A DNA stretch of 64,000 nucleotides, from the NCBI GenBank assembly GCA_036785705.1, contig JAWUZG010000159.1, positions 3,038,001 to 3,102,000 of the forward strand, written 5' to 3'. The notes below the pieces were generated by a model. That model had not been told where the DNA came from, searched no databases, and was given only the letters and a program-made list of their open reading frames with translations. Source of the stretch: Acanthornis magna. Taxonomy: Eukaryota > Chordata > Aves > Passeriformes > Acanthizidae. Positions 49,990 through 63,375 of this stretch are shown piece after piece. The translations under genes and the position numbers were made by a program. Numbering within the stretch: position 1 is the stretch's first letter; each line of letters starts with the position of its first letter.

Positions 49990-50411
49990 TGATGCCTTAA
50001 TCATTTCTAGTTTTTATTCTTCGTGTAGCTGTAGCTTGGTGTAGTTCTGTGTTTCTTATAAAAGGCTAAAACCCACTGTTCCCAGCACCTGTAGCCGAAA
50101 CAATTTCCTCTGAACAGAAATCCAAGGACACATTCATTAACCTAGAGCCTGAAAATATGTAAACAACAGTGGCTTGGGGTGGTTAACATCATCACCTAAG
50201 GGAGTGATTGGAGAATTAGTGGCCAATATGCTAATGAGACAGAACTTATAAAGATGAAGGGTTCGTGACCCAGGGTCCATTTTGGGTGCAGCCTCACGAG
50301 GGGGCTTTGCTTGCCTGAACGTACCTTGAAGGCCTTGGATAAATTTGTGCACTTTTTACTCTCCTAACTTTGTCCTGGACTCTATTTCAGGTAGCCCTGC
50401 TTTAGGCATCA
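49990..50411 (+). mobile_element. Solo LTR-like element, copy B
   Basis: 422 bp bounded by TGATGCC and GGCATCA, a perfect 7-bp terminal inverted repeat with TG...CA ends. The four bases before it (GCTT) repeat directly after it (GCTT), consistent with a target-site duplication. Inside are a TATA-like TTATAAAAGG near 50057, a second TTATAAAG near 50247 and ATAAATTT near 50339. It is related along its whole length to copy A at 33502-33919. There is no internal viral sequence, so it looks like a solo LTR left by recombination. A 4-bp duplication is typical of some retrovirus-like classes, but one example does not settle the class. Confidence 0.78.
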
Positions 50412-53164
50412 GCTTCACTTGCCCTGAGCGTGGTCCCCGTGAGGACAGAGCCCAGCTTGGCACGGGAGAAGTGCCTGCTGAAAGAATGAAGGGACTGGGG
50501 GAAAGAGCCATTTTGGGGCTGCCTGGCTGTGACCCTGGGAGCTCTCTGAGCCTTCCCTGCCTGGGGTGACAGTGCCAGCCCCAAGCACAGCTCTCCCAGG
50601 CAAAGGCAGCAGGCTCCAGGCTCTGGAAGGATCCTTGTCCCCACTGGTAGTGGCAGGAAGATGTCATTTTGCTGCCCTTCGCCAGCCCCCAGCCCCACTG
50701 AGGCTCTGACACAGCTTCAGAGACCAAGGAGAAGGTGTGCTGGGGACTGGCAGCTCCCAGGGGCAATGTGCCAAAATCCCTTCCCTTCCCTGAGCAGAAA
50801 CCCAGGCGAGAAGCACAAGAGATGCTCCAGCCCCTGCCCTTGAGGTGTGGGTCTCTCTGGCGGCTGATTTCTGTCTCAAAATGTTTTAAAGCTGGTTTAA
50901 TTTTTTCTCCAGGATGTGGTGAGAATGTGGGGTGGGAAGAGGGACAGGATCAGAGCACTGAGCAGAGGCTCAGAGCCTCGCAGCCCAACTCTGAGACGGA
51001 GCAGGCAAACACCTGCACACATCAGTCACAATAAAGGGCAAATTGGCTCCATAATGAAACATTCTCCTCTTTTCAGTGACTGATGACTTCTTCAATTCTT
51101 TTTTTATATCAGATACGCTTCAAATATAATTAATTTCTCCAGTCTTTTTGCTTCTTTCAACAATAAGGCAGGGACAGAGGAGCAGCACTATCACTATCCA
51201 TTTCTCAAAACCATTTCTATTTGCAAAACGCTAGTAAAAAAACAAGATACACTGTGAACCTTTCTACCCCTAAACCAAGGAATGAATTTTAAGCATAAAC
51301 ATCTCCTTCTGAGATGAGCCAGTGCCAATGCTTTAACGAACACAAGATGGAATACGACACTGCTTTTATGGCATGTTAGGTACCCCCAGCTCAGCCTCAC
51401 TCCAGGGACAATAAATATGTACCTCATATGCACTTCTCCTGCAGCCAGGAGCGTCCTTGGCTTCTTGTGTGGGCATCTTTGCACCACAGTTACACTGAAA
51501 CATTGATTTTCTGATATATAACTGAGGTGGCTGCTCCTACCTGAGATCAAAGAAGGACCTGCATTCCAAGGAGCTCACCCAGATCTTTACTCTGTCTGCT
51601 TGCTTTCCATCTCAGTTCATTATTTTAATAAAAGGTGGTCTCTGCCTACAAAATCATGGCTCACAAGGGATGACAGACTCACTTCTGGTATTATTTACCT
51701 CTTCCATTTGAAAAGTTGGGATCTGAGTGTGGCCTTAGAAACTCCAAGCTTTGAAAATGTGAGAGGGACCATAAAAGATCGGGGATTCCAATTTCAGGTC
51801 TGTTTCTGCAAGAAAACCTGAAAAATGTAATTATTTGGTGGGGTGATGTTCCCTCTGGTCAATGCCTAGGATAAAATTTAATCCAGGACAATAAATTGAA
51901 TTCCTTCCAGATTCACTTTCCATGAAGGACCAGACATGAGAAGGATGAGCACCAAAACTGGTGAAATGAAGCTACTGAGCTCTGAATTGTTCGGAGAGAC
52001 TCCACCACAATGGTTAGAGAAGACTGGTAAGAAAAGTTGGACTTCGTTCTCCCAAATAACTCAGGGCAATGTAGAAGAGATGTTCCTCTGTCATTCTGGT
52101 GGAAAAAAAGACATGACAATGGCCTGAAACATCTTGATTTTTGATTCAGTAATATCTGAGAGTCTCTTAAGTGACAAGTTCTCATAAATAATTCCATCTA
52201 ATGGAAGACACTTTGGTAATTGCGATATTTTAATTTCAGCCCTCTAAGTGCAGAGAACTCTCATTAGCACTCAGCATTCAGGTACTGCAATGAATTTTCA
52301 TGGAGAGAGAATAGCAAACACAGTGCTGAAATGGTGAAAGTATGATAAATTTATTCATCATTTTATGGACAAAGATATTAAGTGATTCATTAAGCAAAAC
52401 CATCCATTCCCTTCTGGGTACAAGAAAGGTTCTATAATTCCTGTTTTTCAGGTAAATAGATGGAGGCAGAAAATTACTAGGTCTGGCCCAAACCTCCTCT
52501 TCCCAAACATTTCCACACTGACTTTCTCTGTTTTCTAGCAAAGTTTATTTTTAAATGAAGCCTTCAAATGACCCTGGAGAGTCTGACTTTCCATGCCTCA
52601 ATCTAACTCCTGTGCAATATTGCCTTGACTAAAGGCAATAAAAACATCCACAGGGGAGCTGAAATGCCAGGCTGGCAGACTGAGTGCATGAATATTATAA
52701 ATGAATGATGCAAAATTTGGATTTCAGGACAAAAGCTTGCCTTTACACCAACGCAGAGAGAATTGGGCTTTGTCATGGTTGTTTAAGGGAATTTGCAGTA
52801 CCTTGGAGAAGTGACTCTGTGGCTGTGTGCTGCCAATTTGGAAACAGAGTCATGGAGATGAAAACATCCATGTTCTCAGTTATTCCGCTGGCACTGGAAG
52901 TGCTGAAGGAGGAGGAGGGATATGAAATGAGAGTGCCCAAGAACAAAAGTGCTGTTTTACACTGAACTCTGAGCTCTCTCGTGTAGCAGTGAGTCACAAA
53001 GGCTCGGGCAAGCCATGCTCAGCAAAGGCAGCGCCGTGGGCAAAGAGAGAAGAGTCATGGCACATTTTCCTTCGAATTCTCTCCTATCTTTTGTTTGGTT
53101 TCAAAACTAAATATTAGCAAGGAGGCAAATGCTGATTCTTTCATGTCTACTGCAGTTCAATGTG

Positions 53165-53356
53165 GGAATCACAGACTCGCAGAATGGTTTTTGCTGGAAG
53201 GGACCTTAAAGACCATCTCATTTCAACCCCTGCCATGGGCAGGGACACTTTCCACTAGACCAGACTGCTCCAAGATCTGCCCAGCCTGGCCTTGGAATTC
53301 CAGGAATGGGGCATCCCCAGCTTTTCTGGGCACCCTGTGCCAGGGCCTCACCACGT
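53165..53356 (-). repeat. CR1 LINE 3' fragment
   Basis: Antisense CR1: GAATCACAGACTCGCAGAAT, GGAAGGGACCTTAAAGACCA, CTGCCATGGGCAGGGACACT and CCTGTGCCAGGGCCTCACCA in the expected order. Confidence 0.96.
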
Positions 53357-54770
53357 GAGTCTTTCCTTCCATTTAGGCTCTATTGAGTTGCCAGCTCAGT
53401 GAGGCATCACCGGATTTTGTTTAAGATGGAAATTAAATGGTCTCCAAAGTGAGCTCCTGCTGAGCTGCTGTTTACAATCAACATGTGAGTGATGGAGACA
53501 AGGACAGTGACCAAAGCCAGGTCTCAGCCAGCCCAGAGGAACTGCTGAGCATCGCCCCAGCACTGCTGCAGATGTTTTCCTTTGGGGATGGCTTACACAC
53601 AATGCTGCTTCTTCCTCCATTACTCACAGCGCTCATTCATTTCACCTTCTATTCCCTGGCACTGCTTAATTTGGAAAAACACAGCTACAATGACAGGTCT
53701 ATGCCAACTCTGACCATTTTTTCAGGTTCACAGCTTACACAAAGGAGCTGAGAAGTGCAGGTCCCTCCTCACTCAGCCCAAACCTGTGGGCACCCAGCCA
53801 CATCCAGAACTCTACAGCTGGTACAAGCAGACAAGGCTGTTGGCTCTGCAAAAGCCCTTTCAGTCTAATTTAAAGACATTTTGCATGAAAAAGTGGTTGT
53901 TTGTATGAATATATGCATGGACCAGCTTTAATTCTAAAGGTGGAGTTCAAACCCAGTTCGAGTGTGTCACAACTTCACAGCTGAGGACCTGTCTGTTGTT
54001 GCAAAGGCATTCAGAAATTCTGCTTTGCTGCACAGCCTTTGGTAAAGCAGAGATGATATGGATGAAAAAAAGGGATTAGTCTGATCTTTAGTGACACAGT
54101 CTCGCAACCTGAGAACCAAAATAAAGAGCACAAACCAAACATAAAGAGGGAGAGGCAGCAGCCACTGGAGGGCTGTTTGGATTAATATATTTAGAGCCAA
54201 TTAGAGACCTTATTAAACACTCTTCCTCCAGGATCTCTCTGGTATATACTTGACACAGACAAGGAAAAACATTTGATCTTTACCAGTGAAGGAGCAAAAG
54301 CAAAATAAATTAAAAAAAAAAAGACACACTGAAGACAGATACTTCAAACAAAATGAATCAAGAGAGAATGCCAAGAAGATCATGCCTACCTTCTAGGGGG
54401 CAACTTAGGTATCAGTTTACTTATTTATTATGTATCAATTAAAATGCTTCAAGAACTGGAACCTGGCTCAGGGAGTGATGAAGCCAAATCAGATGTGCTT
54501 TGACTCATCACAGCGACACAGTAAAAACTGTACAAAAATATTACCAGAAAGACCTGTCTGGAGAATTAAGAGCTTTGTGCATTTAAGGAGTTATGACATG
54601 CTGTTGTAAGGCAATGAAAAGCACAGGCAAGTTATAAAAACAACTGAAAAATGCTTTTGTCCTGCAAGGAGTTTCTAATAGATGAAGCAGCTCTAACTGC
54701 CATGAAAAAGCGAAGGCAAATCTTGTGGCCCCGAATCTTCTTGTCTGTTCTGATCTTTGAGCAGCTGCCC

Positions 54771-54802
54771 TAACTTAGAGCTGCTGTAACTTAGAGCTGC
54801 TC
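54771..54802. repeat. Short tandem repeat, 16 bp twice
   Basis: TAACTTAGAGCTGCTG is followed by TAACTTAGAGCTGCTC and then a partial third start (TAAC). Confidence 0.9.
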
Positions 54803-56137
54803 TAACAGCTTTCACAGTGTGTTTTCGGACCCCTCCTGCAGAACAAAGCCTCTAAACGGAGGGTAAAGCCCTGTGCTTGTACCTCTGGAGGTCCCTGCCT
54901 CGAGCTCCAGCAGCTCCCCCCACTCACCCAGGGAAGGCTGAGGCACAAGGATGGGGAGTGACAAACCTGGAGGCCCAGGACACAGCCCTTGCTTAGGAAT
55001 GCAGCAGTTATACATAAATAATCTAATTGTGAGAGTGGTGAATTTGATGCAAAATGAATTTTTGGAAGGAAACCAAAAGATGTTTGTCATAATTCAATAT
55101 ACAGAACTGACAAAAGATGGGGAAATGTTGAACTATTACAGTGTTTTCAAATAAACACTTGTTTTCTCCCTGGAAACACTAACACATTTCATTTCAAAAT
55201 ATTAAGTAAGAAAATATGCTGAACTTCTGCTTTATTTCAGAATTGTCCTAAGCTAAAAAAGATAGAAGAAAAAGATGGGTTATAAGCCCAAAATGAAGCA
55301 GAATGATCCACCTCAGCTCGAACCAGAAGTTTAATTTGCACACTAAGTGCTGCAGGTCAACCCCAAATTAATTGCTTTGTTTAACTCATCCATGATAAAC
55401 TTCTTAATTCATTCTTCTTGGTTTGACCCAAGCATCTTTTTCTGCTTTGAAAACAAATTATTTCACTGTGAAACTACAAATCCCACTGTTCTCCCAAGTG
55501 CAGAAGGAACATCTCCAGTGGAAAAAGAGGAGGAAGGAGAAATAGCGACTCCGGCCCAAGAGCATTGGGAGCAATGTGCCCTTGGGGATCTCCCACCTGC
55601 TCTGATCTCATCTGGAGCCTCCTTAGCCAATGTTTCTCTGGGTTCCTGCCATGGCAGAGAAGGTCAGGATTTCTCCCAAAGCATCAGTTCTTTTGTGAGG
55701 CTCAGCATTTGGGTGCAGATGTTGTGACAGGAAGACAACTTTGTTTTCAATAGTGAACCACCAGTGCCTTCAGAGTATTTTGACTCAACCACACCCATCC
55801 AAAAAAAAATAAAATATAGAAGTCTCATATTGAAAGGAAGAAAGTTCATCTGGACTGAAACAAAGGAGGGGGAAGAAGTCTGTCCTTTTATTTTGATGGA
55901 TGTTTCTCTGCAGGGAACACTAAATATCTTCGTTTTCCAGGTATCATTTTGGTCTCAGATTAGTCATTCTTGACACGGGCATTTTCTAGCTAATAGATTA
56001 AGCTTCTCCTACTGGGCACAAAGTATTTGGATGTTGTCTTGTAAAATAAGTAATTTCCTCCCCCTCCTTTTGGCCTGAGCAGTGATTACTGCTTGCTGGT
56101 TTAGACAGTGAAAGAGTGGATTATTTTGGAAAGAATG

Positions 56138-56160
56138 AAAAAAATAAAATAAAATAAAAT
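56138..56160. repeat. AAAAT microsatellite
   Basis: Four AAAAT-type units after an A run. Confidence 0.9.
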
Positions 56161-56840
56161 CTGGGAACATTTCCATTTCCCTCAAAGCTTGCTTAACTTG
56201 TTTTAAGGTTTTATTAAGGGCACAGAATGGTTGACAATAGAATTATTTCTCCGAGCTGGGAGAGGTAAAGCAGATTGTTACACACAGGGAGAGGGGAGCT
56301 GACTGCTCTCATAAATAAGTCAATGTGTTACTCCTGCAAGACTGGAAGCGGAATGACAGCTCCTCCAGATGCTGATGCTCCACTTCTCTGTGACCCTCAG
56401 TAAACCGAAGTTTGCTAAAAATACCCTCCAAAAGCACACGTGCTCCAGGGCTGCCGAAACCCTCGGAGCAGGGGAGGTTTTAAATGGGCAGATTCCAGCT
56501 CAATCCCATTGAGAGCACCAATGGATGTGCCCAAACCCCCACCGAGCATCGAGGGGTTCTGTGGCTGGGGAATGGGGAAGGCTGGTGGAGCCTGAGCTGC
56601 TGAGCCTCCCCAGGGAGCTGGGGATGGTGCCTGCTGCATCCTGGCTGCTCTGGGAGCAAACCACAGCTCTGAGATGCCACTGAGCCATGCCATGTTCTAA
56701 TGGAGGAGAGGGTTTCAAGTTCTGTTTCCAACAGGAATGTTTTCGTACCTGCCCAGCCTTGCTCTCCTCCCTGCCCTCTCTTGAAAACAATGAAGATAAA
56801 ACACAGCAAAAATTAAAGGCAACAGGAGATGGAAGCAGAA

Positions 56841-56979
56841 ATGCCACTAAATTCCACTAAATTCCAAAGCAGAGCTTTGCTTTGGGTTGAACATTCCTTC
56901 TTTCCTCAACATGCCACTAAATTCCACTAAATTCCAAAGCAGAGCTTTGCTTTGGGGTGAACATTCCTTCTTTCCTCAG
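56841..56979. repeat. Tandem duplication, two copies of a 70-bp unit
   Basis: The unit starting ATGCCACTAAATTCCACTAA occurs at 56841-56910 and 56911-56979. The copies are almost identical: one T/G difference (GGGTTGAAC against GGGGTGAAC) and a difference at the end. Each unit itself contains CACTAAATTC twice. Confidence 0.95.
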
Positions 56980-58748
56980 AACGTGACTCGTGCAGACAGT
57001 GACAGTGGGCAAGGGCATGTCACCTTCCCCTCCTGACGCCCAACAGAGGAAATAAATCAGGTGTCATCAAACCCCAGCTTCTTTCTCCCCTTCTTTTGCA
57101 TTTTGATGTCTGAGATGCATAAGGAAAGGGAAAGCACAAGTATGACAGGGTGATTAGTGCTTATCTTTACTCACACACAGAATAAGTTACCAATCAGCCA
57201 CTCTGTCCCTATCTCCTTATTTAAAATGCAAACTAACGTGAAGGAAACAATAACATTTTAATTAGATGGAAATAGGAAAGCTACAGGAGAATGCCATTGT
57301 TGCAGCAGTCTGAGGTTCCCGAGCTGCATGTAATTACTTTGATGGATCACACACTAAAGTCAGAATTAAACAGCACAGTTTCCACAACACTTTTTGCACC
57401 ATTCCATCTCTTCTCACTCTCAGTGATGGAAGCCAGGGACAGCTAGGGTGGGAAATTATTTTCCTTCCAGTGCAGTTTTCTGGGAAGCAGACCCAGCCCA
57501 CACTCCAACCCTGCCTGTTTTGCTTTAAAATAAAAGAAGATAAAAAAGCTCCAGAGCTCCAAACCAAAAGATGCCCCGAAAGTATCAAAAGTGGGGGAGA
57601 ACATGTAAGCCACGATGGAAAGTAGAACAAAAGAAAGGAAAAACTGGAAGCAGAATAACCCATGAAACTTTTCACAAGTGTGAGGGTGTATTCTAACATG
57701 AAAGGCTGTCACAGACCAGCACGCTGGTGTGGTCCAGGGATCAGCCTGGTTCCCCCAGACTCAGCACAGCTTCAAGCCCAAATTTTGGAGAGGCACAGCC
57801 CAGACCACAGGGTGCATCGAGGCTTTCAAGGCAGGACCTGCTGCCAACACAAAATGTGTCACTGTGAATCATCTCCACACCAGTTTCAGTCTAAAAAACT
57901 GTTCCCTGAATCATGGTAAAAAGCACAAATGTTCTGCTCTGAAACAGAAAATTCACTGACTCCTTCTCGAGCCAAAAATAGGGAAAAGGGTTATGTAATT
58001 CATTTACTTTGAAAAATAAGCATTTCAAAGTTATCTAAACAGCACTAATAACAGGGAAACCTCTGTTTATTTAATCAGTCCATTTTTTGCTGGGCTTGGT
58101 GCTGGTGCACCAGGCAAGTTTTTTCTCTAATCACCTTAGAACCTTTTAAACACAAAACTTTGCCCAACAGCTGTGAGAGGCTGGCAGGGCTCCACTCCAC
58201 ATCTACGTTAGCGCCTTCACCACGTGTGCCTAAAAACATCCCAGTTTGTGTTGCACACCACGTTGTGAGCAGGAGGAGAAGCTGGAAGCATTTTGTGAGT
58301 AAGCCTTGGAACAAGCTGCTTTCCTAGGGGTGACCAGTCCACATTTTATCACTGGTTTGCCCCACTTCCAGCCCCATCAGCTTGGCTGGCGATAGAGTTC
58401 TGACAAGCTGCAGCTAGAATTCTAAATGAAAAAGCCCTGATTTTCAGCTGAAATTCTTGTCTCCCTGGATAAGTACTCCACTTCCCGCAGCAGTCTTTGC
58501 AATTGATTCTTTGTGACCAGACACAAAAGCCCTGTTTTCTATGAGATTGCTTATCTCCAGCAAAGCTTCAATGGAATATCGAATGAAGGCATCAAAACTC
58601 TGTCAAAACAACCACTGCCACAGCCTGGAAAGTAATTTTTCAAGGCTTATTTCTTGATGTTGGTAATAATTTTCATCAAGTTCATTCCCAGAAAGGGCTG
58701 GGGGATTTTTCTCCCCATCGGTTTCTTGGAACACTGGGAACAGCAGTG

Positions 58749-58870
58749 TGCAAGGTCAGGCTGGATGGGGTTTGGAGCAAGCTGGGATGGTGGAAGTTGT
58801 CCCTGCCCACAGCACGGGGCTGGAACGAGATGGTCTTTAAGGCTCCCTCCAACCCAAGCCATTCTATGAT
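58749..58870 (+). repeat. CR1 LINE 3' fragment
   Basis: Sense CR1: AAGGTCAGGCTGGATGGGG, TTTGGAGCAAGCTGGGATGG and TTCTATGATG at the tail, the standard CR1 ending. Confidence 0.94.
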
Positions 58871-61800
58871 GCACCACTGATGAAGAGGTCTTTGACTGCC
58901 GAACCCATTCCTGGGGGATTCCCAAGCACTGGGATCACCCAGCTCCGAGGAAGGAAACCAGCTCTGCCCCACCACACCACCAACCTCTGTGTGGGACTGG
59001 TGTCTGTTTACAAGCCAAGGCAGCCAGGCAGAAAGACTCTTTCTCCACCTGAGTGGTTTCCCTGCTGCTGAGATGCTGACCTGAAAGGCCCCAGCCATGG
59101 GCTGGGTCTTGGCAGGAGAGCAGCTCTGCTCCTGAGGAATGCTGGGTCTGGAGAGGAGGATCCATGCTCGATGCCATGGCTCCATGGAGCACAAGAAGGT
59201 TTTGCTTGTGTGAAATTTGTAGGACAGAAATAAATTTGCTAACTGTAAAGGTTTTCATAGAATGTTAAGGTTTTGATAGAATGCTTAGCCACCCAGCACA
59301 GAAATTTTTCCTAACATCCAAGCTAACCCTCCCCTGGTGCAATTTGAGGCCTTTCCCCATGTCTATCACTAATTGTCTAAGAACAGAGCCTGACCCTCAA
59401 AAGTGTAAGGAACTGAGGTGTGGCCCAGCCTCCCAAAGAGGAAAGAAACCCATTGCTGGAAAGGAATTAATGCTCAGAAGATTTTCAGCTGTGCTTCAAT
59501 CTTGTCTCAACAGTGCCCACAGGTCACAAGTCAGGATAATCTCCCCAGCCCGATCGATGCACGCGGCCTTTTAAGCAAGCTCCTCTCTGCTGCCATGAGG
59601 CTGGCTCAGGAAAGGTGTCACTGCAAATCCCCATGGAAAATTAGGCATTGCACCCTGACAGACACAGCCCTGGCAAAAGGCACCTGCCACAGCCACACTG
59701 CTGCAGCCTGTGAAACTGGGGAAAATAGGAAAAGTCTTGCAAGTCACCTGAACCAACTCCTTCTCCTGAAAAATCGCCTGGAATGTTTTATTTTCCCCGA
59801 ATTTGACAGTGTTTCTGATTTAGAGCACCAAGGGAAAGCATTCCCTGTCTCTTCTGAATTCAGAGGGGAGGCAGATGCTAGGCAGTCGCTCTATTTGCAG
59901 GCGTGTGGCTGCTGTGCACAGCTCCAGCTGCAGTTGTAGAGCTCCAGTCAATAGTTGCTTTACAGAAAAAAACAGTTTTGTTTTGCAGGCACAAAGACCT
60001 CTTCTATCCCTACCCAGCAGGAGGTTTATAAAACTGTCATTTCTTGCCCTGTTTCTGCCCTTGCCTCTTTGCTTCTACTTCTTACAGGCTGCCAGTGGGT
60101 TTTTTATTGCTTTGGGTGTTTTCTTTTAATTGGAAATGAGTAAATTGCATTTTTCCCTAAATAGCTGATGAGTTTAACAAAGTTTTTCATTATTTCATGG
60201 GGGGAAAAAGACCAGCAACCTTCAGAGCAGAAAACAGAAACATTATTTGAACTTGGTTTATGCAAGAGCATGGAGACATAACCTCGCAATATGAGGGGCA
60301 GCTCCTGAGGGCCCTTAAAAACAACTTTTGCCTGGGCAATATTTAAGGGATGAAGTTTAGCACAGCACTACATGATATGAGAAAACCTCTAGGGTATGAG
60401 CAGCAATTTTCGCTTACCCAAACACACTTGTTTTAAAGTCGTGAAGGCACCAGCAAGCTTTATTTCTGGCTGTTCACTATATTTGTAACAGTCCTTCTTG
60501 CAATATTTCCATTGATAACAGGGGGAAGAGAGAAGAAGAAAGCAATCATGAAAAGGAAAGACCTGCCTCATCTCCCTGTGATTAAGCCATTCCCAGCAGA
60601 TCACATCTCTAGACCCTTTTAGAGGAGCTCGGGCTAGGCAGGGAGGGACAGGGGTGGGAGACTCATTTGCTGGGAAGAGACAGAGCTGGGAAGCAGTAAT
60701 GCAGCTGGCATCTCATTCCCAAAAATAAATGGCTCCTGCCATGCTTCATCTTCCTTCTCTTTTCCTACAGGACCCCAAACATTAAAATCACTGGTGAGCA
60801 AGAGGCTTGCTCTTTCTTATAAACAGCAGAGCAGCTCTATCCTAAAGCCACATCCCTGTTTTTAACCTGGAGCCCTCCTCTCCCTTCCAAGCCTCTCCTC
60901 GAGCTGCCAGCCTGCCCCTCACACCTTGGAACCACCCCACAGAGGGGGAATTGACAGATCAGGCTGGCAGGGACTTCACCAAGGTGAGCCCTTGCTGAAA
61001 CAGGACAGGAGCAGGGGAAGCACAGTGGGAGCTGATGGCACACGGGAGGAGCAGGGAGGGTTTGTGCCTGGGAGCTGAGCTCGGGCACTGCGTGCTGGGA
61101 GCCACAGCCTCTCTGCTTTGCTGTTATTTTCCCCTCTCTGCCCTGGCCCCTTGGAAAAATCCATTTCTTTGGTAATTGTGGTTTTGTTCTCACTGCAAGC
61201 ACTGCCCTGGGACACGCTTTCGGTGACACCCCCATACTTTGGCTTGTGATGAACCAAGGGGAAATGCATCCATAATGGAGCTCAGCTGGAAATTCCCTGA
61301 GCTTTTTGCTGCTCCTGGGCAGTGTTTTCAGCAGTGACACAAGGTCTAATAGGCTTCTGCTCTTTCCTTTGACTCAGAAAAATGGCTATTGCAGCTGCTG
61401 GTGCTCTGTCTTCAAACAAACTCCCTTTCTTGCTAGACACTAAAGAATAAATGGTATTTCCTTGGCTCCAGGATGCTCTTGGAAAACAACCATCAGGTCA
61501 GGCAGTGCTCTGGCCGTGCTGGCATTGCTCTGACCTCTCTCCAGCTCGAGCTGGACTGGCTATTCCTTTCTGACACTCCAACGCTGCCCTCAAAAAATAG
61601 CTACCCTTGGGAGCCTCAGCATTGCCTGACTCGCTCTTGGAGAAAGGATGGGAGAGGTTTCCCTTCACCTTTGTCACGAGAGACAAACTCTAGGCACGAA
61701 ACAAGAGCAAGGTGAGAGTGACAGAGCCAGCACCTGTACGATGGCACAGGGAACAAGTGGCATCGCTCTGGTGGGGCAACAACCAGCTTTGCCCACATTT

Positions 61801-63357
61801 CACAGTGTGAAATTTCACATTTATCCTCTGTGAAAGGTGAACAGAGGCAGGGTCAGAGAAGAACCCCAAACAGACACAAACCCACACAAACCTATTAGCA
61901 AGTTCCACCATGAGGTGCTGGGCCCGCGACATTACTCATGACAAATTCACCACACGAAGACACAAAGGAATAAAACAGCTCCAGATGATTTCAGGGCATG
62001 AGAATATGTTCAGCATCATCTTAAACTTGGCGAGATTAATTTTCCTGACAGCCTGTTTAAAAGAAAAGTGGGTTATATGATTAAAAGAAATAAACCCCTC
62101 TCCAATGCCCTATTGCGTGACCAGCAGAGAGAGCTTTTCTAGGTTCTCACCTACCTGGATGTCAGCATTTCCCAGAGGTTTTCGTGCCTCCAGCCCTTTT
62201 CTTCAGCTGTGGAATCACAAGCAGGCCCTGGGGCACTGATTTTTGCAAAACAGCAGGCTTAGATATAGATTTCTGGATTCAAATATTGCCAAAGCTTGCC
62301 TGCAAAGCACAGGGCACAAATCAACAGTGTAGAAACCAGAGTAATAGAAAAGCCAGGCTGTTAATCTTCATAATGTGCCTCTCAGTGGGGATTTCACTTG
62401 AATGTTATTTGCATTAAATATGATACTGAGTGGTGGATATGCAGTTATAAATAAATTAAAGGCCATATTTAAGTCAAACAGTGTCTCCCTGTTGACTGCA
62501 GACCCAAGTGTGAGAGCTGTTAACAGTGGCCTGGGCAGCTCTGTTCACCTGCATGACTTGCAGTGGTGCCAAGTTCCATCATTGGTGCCCTGAGAAACTC
62601 ATTTTGGGGGAAAATGAACCTGTTTAGTGAAGCTTGTGGTGTCAGCCCAACCTCTGCGAGTGCTGGATGTATTGTGGACCCTTTTGCTTCTCTGTCCCAC
62701 AGAGCCTCCTCTTGGGCTGCTGAGGATGGGAGCAAAGAAAATTCAATTAGATTTTCAAGGCGAAAAAATTTACTTATCCCAAAGGAGATGTGAACTTCCT
62801 GGTTACTTAATGCTGCTTTTCCTCAGTGTTTTTCTCTGCTGCAGCTCCTTTCAGCCTCGTGGAGCCTCAGGTATTACAGAGTTTGTTTCCTGGCATGGTT
62901 TGATCTCCAGGCTGGACTTGGAGTGCCAGGCTGGCCCTGTGCCCTGCTCCTCTGGACTCTGCACTCTGAGATACTTTCTGAACAAATTCCTGCCTTTTTT
63001 TTTTCCCCTTTCGAGGGATTTTCCATCCTGCATTGGCCAGGAAACACCTGCAAGCTGTGAGGGAGGCAAGCCTGAGGTAGAGTTTTCTCCCTGGGTTAAT
63101 AAGTGCAGTCTATTAAGTGCTTGGGGCATACACAGCTCCCCATCATTGTACCTTGAGGTCAAATAGTCTCTTTATTAGTCTGAACCTATCCTTCTCCTTC
63201 TGCCTACAGAGCTTTATCAAACTTGACACATTCGGATTTAAGGAACAAGTATGACAGAGTCACAAGCCCATGACTGACAGCAACAAAAAATGGAACGGGA
63301 AACTCAAAGGATTGAATTTCTTTTTCTGAAATAAATGAGTGTATTAAAATGTATAAA

Positions 63358-63375
63358 TTATCCCCATGGGGATAA
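63358..63375. other. Perfect 18-bp palindrome
   Basis: TTATCCCCATGGGGATAA reads the same on both strands. It sits in AT-rich sequence with no frame or known repeat around it. Function unknown. Confidence 0.9.

Noticed and set aside
58682..59194. 170-codon open frame, minus strand
   Set aside because: It runs through a CR1 fragment read antisense, so the peptide is repeat-derived.
59418..59939. 173-codon open frame, plus strand
   Set aside because: Low-information peptide with no family resemblance; chance frame in intron 1.
60837..61340. 167-codon open frame, minus strand, same strand as NTSR1
   Set aside because: Checked as a possible NTSR1 first exon. It has no transmembrane segments and none of the conserved TM1-TM4 motifs.
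62627..63166. 179-codon open frame, plus strand
   Set aside because: No domain, repeats or splice logic. It spans simple T-rich sequence, and overlapping frames on both strands look equally random.
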